The notes under the pieces are model-generated. The model ran no database searches. It was given only the letters and a program-made list of their open reading frames with translations, and was not told where the DNA came from. Positions 35,263 through 43,922 of a stretch of DNA of 64,000 nt are shown in pieces (within the stretch, counting starts at the first letter, position 1; each line of letters opens with the position of its first letter). Source of the DNA: Brevibacterium sediminis (GTDB lineage Bacteria > Actinomycetota > Actinomycetes > Actinomycetales > Brevibacteriaceae); NCBI RefSeq assembly GCF_013623905.1, contig NZ_JABKDD010000001.1:558001-622000 (forward strand). The letters are read 5' to 3'. The translations under genes and the position numbers were made by a program.

Positions 35263-35268
35263 TAGTGT
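35263..35268 (+). promoter_or_regulatory. -10 box of leaderless nif3 gene
   Basis: TAGTGT, then GGGGGC, then ATG 35275: spacing of 6 nt, the same layout as lipB, yaaA and the RDD gene. Confidence 0.55.
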
Positions 35269-35274
35269 GGGGGC

Positions 35275-36129
35275 ATGAGACATCCGAAGGTGAGTGACTG
35301 CGCAGAGGTGTTCGACTCACTGTGGCCACCGGCCTTGGCCGAGTCCTGGGACTCCGTGGGCCTGGCCGTCGGCGACCCCGACGCCGAGGTCCAGTCGATC
35401 CTCTTGGCTCTCGATCCGATGGACACCGTGATCGCCGAGGCCGTCGTTCTCGGCGCAGACCTGGTGTTCAACCATCATCCGCTCATGCTCAAACCCGTGA
35501 AGTCGGTGAATGCCGCAACTTTGAAGGGCGGAGCCGTCCACACTCTCATCAGCAACGATATTGCGCTGTTCAATGCGCATACGAACGCTGATTCGGCCCG
35601 CGGCGGAGTCTCCGATGTGCTCATCTCACTCCTGGGCATCGAGGGCGCGCAGCCACTGTCCCCCCATGACGAGGCTGATGATTCGGGACGCGGCTCGCTG
35701 CCGACCGGAATCGGCCGCGTCGGCGACCTCGACCGGCCCACACCGGTCCGGGACCTTGCCAGGCGACTGGCTGCGCAGCTGCCGCGCACCACGACCGGTG
35801 TGCGCATCGCCGGCGACCCCGCTGCGACAGCGACCCGTGTCGCGGTCTGCGGCGGCGCCGGCGACTCGCTGTTCGACGAGGTCAGGGCCAGCGGCGCCGA
35901 CGTCTACGTGACGGCTGACCTCCGCCATCACCCGGCCACCGAGGCGCTTGATGCGGCGAATCGTCGAGAGAGCGGACTCTCGCTCATCGACGTCTCCCAC
36001 TGGGCGTCCGAGACAGTCTGGCTGAGTGCGGCGGCCGAGGCTCTCGAGACCGAATTCGCGCGGCGCGGGTTCACTGTCTCGCTGCAGCATTCGGCAGTCA
36101 ACACCGACCCCTGGGTCGAACGGTACTGA
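35275..36129 (+). CDS. Nif3-like dinuclear metal-centre protein
   Basis: 284 residues, NIF3/YbgI family (annotated as GTP cyclohydrolase 1 type 2 in some databases; function unsettled). Metal-binding motifs: NHHPLML (about residues 64-70), FNAHTNADSARGG (about 99-111), and C-terminal DVSHWASE. These proteins form hexamers. Followed 14 bp later by the C4 zinc-ribbon gene, a pair common in actinobacteria. Confidence 0.9.
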   Translation: MRHPKVSDCAEVFDSLWPPALAESWDSVGLAVGDPDAEVQSILLALDPMDTVIAEAVVLGADLVFNHHPLMLKPVKSVNAATLKGGAVHTLISNDIALFNAHTNADSARGGVSDVLISLLGIEGAQPLSPHDEADDSGRGSLPTGIGRVGDLDRPTPVRDLARRLAAQLPRTTTGVRIAGDPAATATRVAVCGGAGDSLFDEVRASGADVYVTADLRHHPATEALDAANRRESGLSLIDVSHWASETVWLSAAAEALETEFARRGFTVSLQHSAVNTDPWVERY

Positions 36130-36143
36130 CAAGGAGACCGACG

Positions 36144-36872
36144 ATGCTCATCACCGACAGCCAGAGAACCGCGCTGCAGACCCTCATCGAACTCATCGCC
36201 CACGGGCGCGCCCTGCAGTTCGAGCATGACAACCCGAAGAGGGCAGAGGAGCTGCAGGAGCTCATCTCCCGCCACAAGGAGTCCGGAGAGAAGCGTACCG
36301 AGGCCGCCGCTGTCGTCGACGGCCATCAGGACGCCATCACCGAAGCCACCGGACTCATCGAAGCACAGCGATCGAAGATCGAGAAGAAGACCGCCGAGCT
36401 CAACGACGGAACCGGTCTGACCAGCAGAGACATGGTGAATCTGCAAGAGGAGATCGCCGGTCACGAAGCTCGGGTCGCCGAACTCGAAGAATCGCAGCTG
36501 GAGGAGATGGAGAAGCTCGAAGCCGCTGAAGACGAACTCGCGGCAGTCGATGACCGAATCGCCGAGGTCACGGCCTCCGGTAAAGAGGTGCAGACCGCGG
36601 TGAAGGACAGGAAGGCCGAACTGCGGGAGCTCATCGCCGAGAACGAGTCCGCGGCGTCGGGCGCGAGGAGCGAGCTGCCGGAGCAGCTGCTCACGACATT
36701 CGATGCCAATGTCCGCCAGGGCGGTCCCGGGGCCGCCCTGCTCAACGGACCGAACTGTCAGGCGTGCGGACAGGAGATCGGCGGAGCAGTCTGGCACGGA
36801 ATGCTCGGCGCCGATGTCAACGAAACCTATGAATGCGAAGAATGCGAGGCGGTGCTGCTGCGTCGCAGCTGA
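36144..36872 (+). CDS. Coiled-coil C4-type zinc-ribbon protein
   Basis: 242 residues. A long Glu/Lys/Ala-rich coiled coil (about 25-185) is followed by a zinc ribbon CQACGQEI ... CEECEAVLLRR (about 210-242). The family is conserved in actinobacteria next to nif3 and is thought to bind nucleic acid or serve as an adaptor; the exact role is unknown. AAGGAGACC precedes ATG 36144. Confidence 0.88.
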   Translation: MLITDSQRTALQTLIELIAHGRALQFEHDNPKRAEELQELISRHKESGEKRTEAAAVVDGHQDAITEATGLIEAQRSKIEKKTAELNDGTGLTSRDMVNLQEEIAGHEARVAELEESQLEEMEKLEAAEDELAAVDDRIAEVTASGKEVQTAVKDRKAELRELIAENESAASGARSELPEQLLTTFDANVRQGGPGAALLNGPNCQACGQEIGGAVWHGMLGADVNETYECEECEAVLLRRS

Positions 36873-36929
36873 TCCTGCCTCGACTGATCTCGTCGACCTT
36901 GGTCGACAGGGTCGTTGTTGAGGCGCGTC

Positions 36930-37706
36930 TCAGTCGCGGAGGACGATCATGAGGTTGGCCGGCTTCGAGTTCGTCGAGCCTGTGAACTCGACCTCATACA
37001 GCTCCTCCGCCCGAGACACAAGGTCTTCAGCGGTCTCCGGCAGGGCCCGCTCATCGGACAGCAGCCGACCGGCGAACTCACCTCGGTAGAACTTCGCCCA
37101 GTGGGAGACGACGCGACGTTTCCCGCCGCTGACGGACACGGCACCCATGGTGACGACCTGATCGGTGGGACCCGGCCATACGGACCGGTAATCGCTCGAG
37201 CGGCAGTCGAGGGCCACCTCGGCGGGGTCGAGGGAGCAGGACTTCGCCAGAACCGGCTTCCAATAGGATGTCAGCTTTCCCAGGGTCCCCAGATCGGTCT
37301 TCATCGCCAGTCGGTAAGCGGGGATATCGTCGAGTCCGTGCACCCGGCCGAACAGGGCGGAGAATACGTGGACGTCGTGGAGACGGTCCCGCAGCTTCTC
37401 GTCATCGGTCGACTGCGCCACCAGCTCACTGGCGCCCATCGCCTCATAGAGCACACCGGAATAGGTGAGCAGCGCGGGGGCACAGGGGATCTCATCGAGG
37501 ACGGTGTTCCGTTCGACGTCCGCTGAGAGTGACGCGCCGACGCCGAGCTTCTCGAGGGCATCTCGACGCTTTGAGACCTTCTTCAACGCAGCGAGCACAC
37601 GCTTGCGCTTGGTGGTGAGTTCCGGAGCCGAGAGACCGTCGAGATCGAGCGTGGGACCGGTCGGCGACGGAGTCTTGCCCTCGGAGGGCGGCAGCAGGAT
37701 CTTCAC
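36930..37706 (-). CDS. yaaA: YaaA family (peroxide stress) protein
   Basis: 258 residues. In E. coli YaaA lowers intracellular free iron under peroxide stress. Start KILLPPSEGKTPSP matches the canonical MLILLPPSEGKT, so GTG 37706 is the start rather than the GTG one codon upstream. TACGAT lies 6 nt before it, predicting a leaderless mRNA. Other family signature: TYSGVLYEAM near residue 85, later AKFYRGEFA. Convergent with the zinc-ribbon gene. Confidence 0.88.
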   Translation of the reverse strand: MKILLPPSEGKTPSPTGPTLDLDGLSAPELTTKRKRVLAALKKVSKRRDALEKLGVGASLSADVERNTVLDEIPCAPALLTYSGVLYEAMGASELVAQSTDDEKLRDRLHDVHVFSALFGRVHGLDDIPAYRLAMKTDLGTLGKLTSYWKPVLAKSCSLDPAEVALDCRSSDYRSVWPGPTDQVVTMGAVSVSGGKRRVVSHWAKFYRGEFAGRLLSDERALPETAEDLVSRAEELYEVEFTGSTNSKPANLMIVLRD

Positions 37707-37712
37707 CACCCC

Positions 37713-37718
37713 ATCGTA
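37713..37718 (-). promoter_or_regulatory. -10 box of leaderless yaaA
   Basis: TACGAT on the minus strand, 6 nt (GGGGTG) before GTG 37706. This decides between two adjacent GTG codons. Confidence 0.55.
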
Positions 37719-37828
37719 TGATCACGCAGTGACGCGGCTGGGACCGGGTGCGGATGAGGTTGATCACGTTCGATGTCCGGTCTCCGCCGCGTGCGGGTGC
37801 TGTGTGCGTGGGGGCATTGCTGAGCGAC

Positions 37829-37834
37829 TACACT
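37829..37834 (+). promoter_or_regulatory. -10 box of rnpB
   Basis: TACACT about 12 bp before the P1 stem of RNase P RNA, predicting transcription start near 37841. No clear -35 hexamer. Confidence 0.45.
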
Positions 37835-37845
37835 GGGTTGCTTGA

Positions 37846-38214
37846 GGACAGGTCACCAGACGGTCGCGGCTCTCTTCACGAGGGCTGAGGAACGTCCGGG
37901 CTCCACAGAGCAGGGATGGTGGGTAACACCCACCCGGGGCGACCCGCGGGCCAGTGCAACAGAAAGCAGACCGCCCAGTTCCGACTGGGTAAGGGTGAAA
38001 CGGTGGTGTAAGAGACCACCAGGGCGGCGGGTGACCGTCGCTGCTGGGTAAACCCCATCCGGAGCAAGATCAGACAGACGACGTTCGAGGCTGCTCGCCG
38101 AGTCGTCGGGTGGATTGCTTGAGGCCGGTGGCAACATCGGTCCCAGATAGATGACCGTCAGGCGAGAAGGGCAACCGACTCGTCGACAGAACCCGGCTTA
38201 TCGGTGGCCTGTCC
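37846..38214 (+). ncRNA. rnpB: RNase P RNA (class A)
   Basis: Catalytic RNA that trims tRNA 5' ends. P1 stem GGACAGGTCACC (37846-37857) pairs with GGTGGCCTGTCC (38203-38214) with one G-T. Universal core elements: GAGGAACGTCCGGGCTCC near 37886, ACAGAAAGCAGACCGCC near 37958, GGGTAAGGGTGAAACGGTGG, and near the 3' end AGATAGATGACCGTC and ACAGAACCCGGCTTAT. About 369 nt, normal for an actinobacterial type A RNA. Confidence 0.96.
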
Positions 38215-38244
38215 TCTCCCACATCCTCAGCTGCGGCGCGTCTT

Positions 38245-39078
38245 TCAGGACGGACTGCGACGCACCTTCGCCTTACCGCCGTTGACCGCGATCATCGCTG
38301 CTCCCACGATTCCGGCGTTGTTGTACAGCTTCGCCGGCTTGAGTTTCGCCCGCGTCTCGATGAGCGGCAGGAACTGGTCATGGGACTTCGAGACTCCGCC
38401 GCCGACGATGATGACATCCGGAGCGACCAGCAGTTCGATCTGCGAATAATACTGTTGCAGCCGAGCCGCCCACTCCGGATAGGTCAGTCCCAGCCGGGTC
38501 CTGACCGATTCCGCGGCCTGCGTCTCGGCATCGGCGCCGTTCATCTCGATATGGCCGAGTTCTGTGTAGGGAACCATCCGGCCGTGAGTGAACAGGGCGG
38601 TTCCGATTCCCGTGCCCAGCGTCGTCAGCAGCACCGTCTTCTTCCGGTGTTTGCGCCCGGCACCGAAGGTCATCTCGGCCAGTCCGGCGGCATCGGCATC
38701 GTTGAGGAAGTACACGGTGCGGCCCGTGCTCTCGCCGATGATGTCGGAGATGGGCGAACCGATCCAACTCTGGTCGAGGTTCGCCGTGTACTCGACGAGT
38801 CCTTCGCGGATCACGCCGGGGAATCCGCAGCCGACAGGCAGGGAGTCGATCGCGGCACGGTCGGCGACGAGTTCGAGTTCGACGGCATGTTCGCTCAGTG
38901 CATCCAACAGCGTGGCAATCGTCGCAGCCACGGCAACCGGGGTGCTCGGCTTCGGTGTGAGCTCGCGCAGCCGCTTGAACGGCAGCTTGCCCGTCACCGT
39001 GTCGACGAGTGCCGCTTTGATCCCGGTGCCGCCGATGTCGATGCCGATCGCAAAGCGTGGGGAGGTCTCCGCGCTCAT
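38245..39078 (-). CDS. ppgK: Polyphosphate glucokinase
   Basis: 277 residues, ROK-related kinase phosphorylating glucose with polyphosphate or ATP, typical of actinobacteria. Phosphate-1 loop GIDIGGTGIKAALVD (about residues 11-25), catalytic Asp in FLNDADAAGLAE, adenosine motif LLTTLGTGIGTALF and ELGHIEMNG. The start ATG 39078 has AGGAGAG 6-7 nt upstream; a longer in-frame start at 39126 lies inside map. It starts 1 bp after the map stop, so the two are coupled. Confidence 0.93.
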   Translation of the reverse strand: MSAETSPRFAIGIDIGGTGIKAALVDTVTGKLPFKRLRELTPKPSTPVAVAATIATLLDALSEHAVELELVADRAAIDSLPVGCGFPGVIREGLVEYTANLDQSWIGSPISDIIGESTGRTVYFLNDADAAGLAEMTFGAGRKHRKKTVLLTTLGTGIGTALFTHGRMVPYTELGHIEMNGADAETQAAESVRTRLGLTYPEWAARLQQYYSQIELLVAPDVIIVGGGVSKSHDQFLPLIETRAKLKPAKLYNNAGIVGAAMIAVNGGKAKVRRSPS

Positions 39079-39079
39079 A

Positions 39080-39988
39080 TCAGCTCTCCTCGTGTGCGGG
39101 TCCGGCGGCAATCGCGGTGTCGGCATCGGGCAGAGTCAGGATATCGGCACCGGACTCGGTCACCACTAGTGTGTGCTCGAACTGAGCGGAGCGCTTGCGG
39201 TCCTTCGTCACCACGGTCCAGGAATCGTCCCAGACGTCCCAGTCGATCGTGCCGAGGTTGAGCATCGGCTCGATCGTGAAGATCATTCCCGGTTCCATCG
39301 TCTCCGCATGGGCGGGAGCCGCGTCATAGTGCGGGATGATGAGCCCGGAATGGAATTCGCGGCCGACTCCGTGCCCGCTGTAGTCGCGCACGACTCCGTA
39401 GTCGAAGCGCTTCGCGTACTTCTCGATCACCCGTCCGACGACGTTGATCTGACGTCCCGGTTTGACCGCTTTGATCCCACGCATCATCGACTCATAGGTG
39501 CGTTCGATGAGGAGACGGGACTCCTCATCGACGTCTCCGGCGGTGAATGTGTAGTTCGTGTCTCCGTGCATGCCCTGGTAGTAGGCGGTGATGTCGACAT
39601 TGACGATGTCGCCGTCCTCGATGACGGTCGAATCGGGGATGCCGTGGCAGATCACCTCGTTGACGGAGGTGCACACGGATTTCGGGAAGCCCCGATAGCC
39701 CAACGTCGACGGGTACGCTCCGTGATCGCACATGAACTCGTGCGCCACCCTGTCGATGTCATCGGTGGTGATGCCGGGGACGATCATCTCGCCGACGGCG
39801 GCCAGGGCATTGGCCGCGATCCGACCGGCCGCCCGCACCACCTCGACTTCTTCGGGGCTGTAGAAATTGTTTCCCCGGCCTTCATCGGCGTCGGCGCGAC
39901 CGACGTACTCCGGGCGGGGGATGTCCTTCGGCACACCGCGTTCGGGCGAAATGGTGCCGGGCGTGAGCAGGCGAGTGTGAACAGTCAT
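39080..39988 (-). CDS. map: Methionine aminopeptidase type I
   Basis: 302 residues; removes N-terminal methionine. Metal ligands are visible in order: His in NEVICHGIP, Asp in [20 protein letters not shown], His in [10 protein letters not shown], Glu in FTIEPML and Glu in AQFEHTLVV. An N-terminal ~45-residue extension ([17 protein letters not shown]) matches the SH3-ligand-like extension of actinobacterial MAPs. Operon with ppgK. Confidence 0.95.
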   Translation of the reverse strand: MTVHTRLLTPGTISPERGVPKDIPRPEYVGRADADEGRGNNFYSPEEVEVVRAAGRIAANALAAVGEMIVPGITTDDIDRVAHEFMCDHGAYPSTLGYRGFPKSVCTSVNEVICHGIPDSTVIEDGDIVNVDITAYYQGMHGDTNYTFTAGDVDEESRLLIERTYESMMRGIKAVKPGRQINVVGRVIEKYAKRFDYGVVRDYSGHGVGREFHSGLIIPHYDAAPAHAETMEPGMIFTIEPMLNLGTIDWDVWDDSWTVVTKDRKRSAQFEHTLVVTESGADILTLPDADTAIAAGPAHEES

Positions 39989-40113
39989 GATGGTGTCGAT
40001 CCTATGCTGGAAACGCGGCTTTGTCCCGCTGCCCGGTCGCCTGTCGATGCCGCGGTGCGGGACCTGTGGAGTCTAGAATCGGAAGCAGCCGTGCCAAGGA
40101 AGCGGGAGGCAGA

Positions 40114-40839
40114 TTGAGCGACGACACGACATCGGCGGGCCACGAGTTCGCTGGACTGGGCGAAGTGGTGAGCCTGACGAGCGCGCCGCAGCAGATCGCC
40201 GACCACATCCTCTCCGGAATCGCCGTCGGAGCGCTGCCGGAAGGCACCCTGCTGCCGGGCGAACGGACGTTGGCCGCAGATCTGCAGGTGTCCCGCTCGA
40301 GCGTGCGCGCAGCCCTGCTGCGCTTAGAGCGTCTCGGGGTCGTCGAACGCCGCCGCGGCCGCGGGGGAGGGACGTTCGTCAAGACCGCCCGCCCCGAGGC
40401 GCTGGCTCCCATGGCCGGTAGAATCGACGAGTTCCATGCCGAGAGGCGGAACCTGCTTGACGCCCGCGCCGTCTTCCAGAATTCGCTGGCGGCGACCGCG
40501 GCCCTGCGACGTACCGAGGACGAGCTGAGCGAGCTCCGGGAACTGGCCGAAGTCTATTCCCAACGCGCCGAAGCGGCCGCCGCGCGCACCGCGGACGCGC
40601 AGTTCCACTTCGCCATCGCCCGTGCCGGTCACAACCCGGAACTCGTGCGCATGGCCATCGACCTCGATACGAAGATCAACGCCGGTTTCCGTCACGACCC
40701 GTTCTCGGCCGAGCTCTTCGATCACGCCGTGGACGACCACGCCGCGATCGTCGAGGCGATCGCTGCCGGAGACGCAGAAGCTGCGGGAAGACTCTGCGAG
40801 GAGCACTTCAGGTACACGACCATCGTCCCCCGCCCCTAA
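40114..40839 (+). CDS. GntR-family regulator, FadR/FCD subfamily
   Basis: About 241 residues. N-terminal winged helix (IADHILSGIAVGALPEGTLLPGERTLAADLQVSRSSVRAALLRLERLGVV) and a C-terminal FCD ligand domain (DAQFHFAIARAGHN; DHAAIVEAIAAGDAEAAGRL). TTG 40114 follows GGGAGG with a short 4-nt gap; GTG 40091 is an alternative. Its stop codon abuts the 78-bp palindrome, beyond which the convergent ald ends. Ligand (often a carboxylate) unknown. Confidence 0.87.
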   Translation: MSDDTTSAGHEFAGLGEVVSLTSAPQQIADHILSGIAVGALPEGTLLPGERTLAADLQVSRSSVRAALLRLERLGVVERRRGRGGGTFVKTARPEALAPMAGRIDEFHAERRNLLDARAVFQNSLAATAALRRTEDELSELRELAEVYSQRAEAAAARTADAQFHFAIARAGHNPELVRMAIDLDTKINAGFRHDPFSAELFDHAVDDHAAIVEAIAAGDAEAAGRLCEEHFRYTTIVPRP

Positions 40840-40915
40840 CCCCTATTACTACCTGACGGCGGCCCAGCAACCTCGCGCGAGGTTGCTGGGCCGCCGTCAG
40901 GTAGTAATAGGGGTT
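40838..40915. repeat. 78-bp perfect palindrome, copy 1 of a repeated element
   Basis: Two perfect 39-nt half-sites with the centre CCTCGC|GCGAGG between 40876 and 40877. It fills the whole space between the convergent GntR and ald genes: its first bases are part of the GntR stop codon and it ends 2 bp before the ald stop. The central 56 bp (40849-40904) recur exactly at 50679-50734. As RNA it would be an extreme bidirectional terminator. Confidence 0.95.
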
Positions 40916-40917
40916 CT

Positions 40918-42036
40918 TCAGTTGGCTAGGGCGTGGGCCACGGAGACTGCTTCGAAGCCGAATGCCTCTGCGACGTTGTCGTTCGTGACGTGCCCATTGT
41001 GGATGTTGAGACCACGGGCCAGCGCAGAATCGTTCGACAGTGCCTTGTGCCACCCCTGGTCGGCGATCTTCACAGCAAAGGGCAGAGTCGCATTCGTCAG
41101 CGCCGCAGTGGCTGTGTTCGGCACCGCACCCGGCATGTTCGCCACGCAGTAGTAGACCGAGTTATGGACGTTGAACGTCGGATCGTCGTGAGTCGTCGGA
41201 CGAGAATTCTCGAAGCAGCCGCCCTGGTCGATGGCGATATCGACGAGCACCGATCCCGGCTTCATCCCAGCGACCATCTCGTCGGTGACGAGCTTCGGCG
41301 CCTTCTTGCCCGGGATGAGCACCGAACCGATGACGAGGTCGGCTGTGGCCAGAGACTTCGTGATCTCGTACTTGTTCGACACTTTCGTGCCGATGGCACC
41401 GGCGAAGGTCTCATCGATCTGCCGCAGACGCGGAATGTTGATGTCGATGACCTCGACGGTCGCTCCGAGGCCCAGAGCCATCCGGGCGGCATTCGTCCCG
41501 GCCACACCGGCACCGATGACGACGACATTCGCGCGCTCGACACCAGGGACTCCGGACAGCAGGATCCCGCGGCCGCCGTTGGCCTTGAGCAGGCTGTGAG
41601 CGCCGACCTGAGTCGACAGGCGTCCGGCGATCTCGCTCATCGGAGCGAGCAGCGGAAGTCCGCCGCCGTCGGGCTGGACGGTCTCATAGGCGATGGCGGT
41701 GGTGCCGGCCTCCATGAGAGCAGTGGTGAGCGCCTCATCCGCGGCGAGGTGGAGGTAGGTGAACAGGACGAGATCCTTGCGCAGGAAGCCGTACTCCTGG
41801 GCGATCGGCTCCTTGACCTTGAGCACGAGGTCGCCGGCTGCCCATGTTGTGGCGGCGTCGGCGGCGATCTTCGCTCCGGCAGCCTCGTATTCGGCATCGG
41901 CGATGAAGGAGCCCTCGCCGGCTCCTGCCTGCACGGTGACCTCATGGCCGTGGGCGACGAGTTCATGGACGCCGGCAGCGGTGATGGCGACTCGGAACTC
42001 ATTGTTCTTGACCTCGGTGGGCACTGAAATGCGCAT
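40918..42036 (-). CDS. ald: Alanine dehydrogenase
   Basis: 372 residues. Interconverts alanine and pyruvate plus ammonium with NAD(H). Substrate-site region [10 protein letters not shown] (about residue 95), Rossmann motif [26 protein letters not shown] (about 172-197), signature [23 protein letters not shown] 42036 has GAGAAGG 7 nt upstream; longer in-frame starts add non-homologous sequence. The upstream region has an 8-bp dyad (42127-42147), a candidate operator. Confidence 0.96.
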   Translation of the reverse strand: MRISVPTEVKNNEFRVAITAAGVHELVAHGHEVTVQAGAGEGSFIADAEYEAAGAKIAADAATTWAAGDLVLKVKEPIAQEYGFLRKDLVLFTYLHLAADEALTTALMEAGTTAIAYETVQPDGGGLPLLAPMSEIAGRLSTQVGAHSLLKANGGRGILLSGVPGVERANVVVIGAGVAGTNAARMALGLGATVEVIDINIPRLRQIDETFAGAIGTKVSNKYEITKSLATADLVIGSVLIPGKKAPKLVTDEMVAGMKPGSVLVDIAIDQGGCFENSRPTTHDDPTFNVHNSVYYCVANMPGAVPNTATAALTNATLPFAVKIADQGWHKALSNDSALARGLNIHNGHVTNDNVAEAFGFEAVSVAHALAN

Positions 42037-42355
42037 GGTGTGTCCTTCTCTCCTGATCGTGTGCCGCAGGGGCGGAGGCGACCGACTTCTCCGTCGGTCG
42101 TCGATGGTGTCAACTCTATTCCTTAGAAGGTTTGGAGAGCAAACCTTTAAATCTGTTTTCGTCACCAATGATGCGAAATCAGTGCGTCTGGGTGCCAGAT
42201 AACGCGGAAAACATGATTCCAGTCGGGTCCAGACTGCACCAAAGATGCAGATAGGGCGCTTCCAACGCCTAAGCGACACATGCCGTCAGTTGGCGACTTG
42301 AAACGGTAAGCTGAAAGCGTCAATGCAGAACCCCGCAGAGGAGAGAAGGCTCGCC
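42037..42355. other. Divergent intergenic region, ald / small gene of the glnA2 cluster
   Basis: 319 bp without a gene. Holds a GC hairpin in the ald leader (CGACCGAC / GTCGGTCG, 42079-42100) and the AT-rich dyad at 42127-42147. The half near 42250-42340 contains the promoter for the glnA2 cluster, but no clear hexamer pair was found. Confidence 0.6.
42127..42147. promoter_or_regulatory. Candidate operator of ald
   Basis: Perfect dyad AAGGTTTG-GAGAG-CAAACCTT, 91-111 bp upstream of the ald start, in a locally AT-rich stretch. Looks like a transcription-factor site; the factor is unknown. Confidence 0.6.
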
Positions 42356-42559
42356 ATGGGACTCTACGAAGATATCGACGACCCGAACTCGAAGTACTAC
42401 TTCAACCTCGAGACGAACACCGTGGAAAAGGGCCTGGTCAGCGACTGGACCCATCGCATGGGGCCCTACGAGACCGAGGAAGTCGCCCGCGCCGCCCTGG
42501 AGAAGGCACGTGAACGCAATCAGCAGTGGGACGAAGACGACGAGAAGTGGAACGGCTGA
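42356..42559 (+). CDS. Small conserved protein upstream of glnA2
   Basis: 67 residues, charged and aromatic (LYEDIDDPNSKYYFNLETNT; WTHRMGPYETEEVARAALEKARERN). The pattern FN...VEKG...GPYETEEVARAAL recalls SPOR-like small actinobacterial proteins encoded before glnA2/glnE; function unknown. ATG 42356 is chosen over 42323 because GAGAGAAGG lies 7 nt upstream. It ends 4 bp before glnA2, so it is in the operon. Confidence 0.75.
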   Translation: MGLYEDIDDPNSKYYFNLETNTVEKGLVSDWTHRMGPYETEEVARAALEKARERNQQWDEDDEKWNG

Positions 42560-42563
42560 ATAG

Positions 42564-43922
42564 ATGTCGCGTCAGGAGGAATTCGTTCTCAGGACCGTCG
42601 AGGATCGTGAAGTGCGATTCATCCGACTCTGGTTCACTGATGTCCTGGGGCAGCTGAAGTCCGTGGCCATCGTCCCCGCCGAACTCGAAGGCGCCTTCTC
42701 CGAAGGCATCGGATTCGACGGCTCGGCAGTCGAAGGACTGTCCCGCGTGTTCGAGGCCGATATGGTGCTCAAGCCCGACCCCTCGACGTTCTCTCTGCTG
42801 CCCTGGCGCGGGGAGACCGAGCCCACCGGGAGGATGTTCTGCGATATCCACGTGCCCGGGGGAGAGCCGGCGCCGGCCGATCCGCGCAACGTCCTCAAAC
42901 GCACTCTGGCCAAAGCCGCCGAACGCGGCTTCACCTTCTATGTGCATCCTGAGATCGAGTTCTACCTCTTCAAGACCGACAACCTCGATCCTGTCTCCGG
43001 GATCAGCGACGGCACAGCCCCGATGCCCGTCGACACAGCCGGCTACTTCGACCATGTCAACGGGGGAACGGCCAATGATTTCCGGCGCGAAGCTGTCACC
43101 ATGCTCGAGGCGATGGGGCTGTCCGTGGAGTTCTCCCATCATGAGGCCGGGCCCGGTCAGAACGAGATCGACTTGCGCTACGCCGACGCGCTGACCATGG
43201 CCGACAACGTCATGACGTTCCGGTCGGTCATCAAAGAGGTCGCGATCTCCCAAGGCGTCTACGCTTCGTTCATGCCCAAGCCGATGGCCGATCACCCAGG
43301 CAATGGGATGCACACGCACGTCTCCCTGTTCGAGGGCGAGAACAATGCCTTCTTCGAACCGGGGGCCGAATATCAGCTGTCGAAGACCGGCCGACAGTTC
43401 ATCGCCGGACTGCTCACCCACGCCGCCGAGATCTCGGCAGTGACCAACCAGCACGTGAACTCCTATAAACGCCTCTGGACCGGCCATGAAGCTCCGTCGT
43501 ACATCTCCTGGGGCCACCGCAACCGTTCTGCTCTCGTGCGGGTCCCGCAGTACAACTCCGGAAAGTCCTCATCCGCCCGCGTCGAGTACCGTGCTCTGGA
43601 CTCCTCGGCCAACCCGTACCTGTCGTATGCGCTTATGCTCGCAGCGGGACTCAAAGGGATCGAAGAGGGCTACGAACTGCCCGAAGAGGCCGAGGACAAC
43701 GTCTGGCTGCTCTCTTCCACCGAACGTCGGGCGATGGGGATCGAAGCGCTGCCGCGCAGTCTGTCACATGCCCTGGAGCTGATGGAGGGATCGGATCTCG
43801 TCGCCGAGACCCTGGGCGAAGAGGTGTTCGACTTCTTTCTGCGCAACAAACGGCAGGAATGGACCGATTACCGCGCGCAGGTGACTCCATATGAGCTCGC
43901 GAAGCACTTCACCTCGATGTGA
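42564..43922 (+). CDS. glnA2: Type I glutamine synthetase, GlnA2 class
   Basis: 452 residues; ATP-dependent amidation of glutamate (or a related ligand). Metal/ATP motifs: HPEIEFYLFK, EFSHHEAGPGQNEIDLRYADALTMADN, and the ATP loop in KPMADHPGNGMHTHVS, with glutamate-binding NRSALVRVP. The adenylylation tyrosine motif (NLYDLPPEE) of the beta class is missing at the C-terminal region (it reads VWLLSSTERRAMG), so it should not be controlled by the adjacent GlnE. It overlaps glnE by 1 nt. Confidence 0.92.
   Translation: MSRQEEFVLRTVEDREVRFIRLWFTDVLGQLKSVAIVPAELEGAFSEGIGFDGSAVEGLSRVFEADMVLKPDPSTFSLLPWRGETEPTGRMFCDIHVPGGEPAPADPRNVLKRTLAKAAERGFTFYVHPEIEFYLFKTDNLDPVSGISDGTAPMPVDTAGYFDHVNGGTANDFRREAVTMLEAMGLSVEFSHHEAGPGQNEIDLRYADALTMADNVMTFRSVIKEVAISQGVYASFMPKPMADHPGNGMHTHVSLFEGENNAFFEPGAEYQLSKTGRQFIAGLLTHAAEISAVTNQHVNSYKRLWTGHEAPSYISWGHRNRSALVRVPQYNSGKSSSARVEYRALDSSANPYLSYALMLAAGLKGIEEGYELPEEAEDNVWLLSSTERRAMGIEALPRSLSHALELMEGSDLVAETLGEEVFDFFLRNKRQEWTDYRAQVTPYELAKHFTSM

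Noticed and set aside
36890..36912. Hairpin GTCGAC / GTCGAC between the zinc-ribbon gene and yaaA
   Set aside because: Only 6 bp with no tail; could arise by chance.
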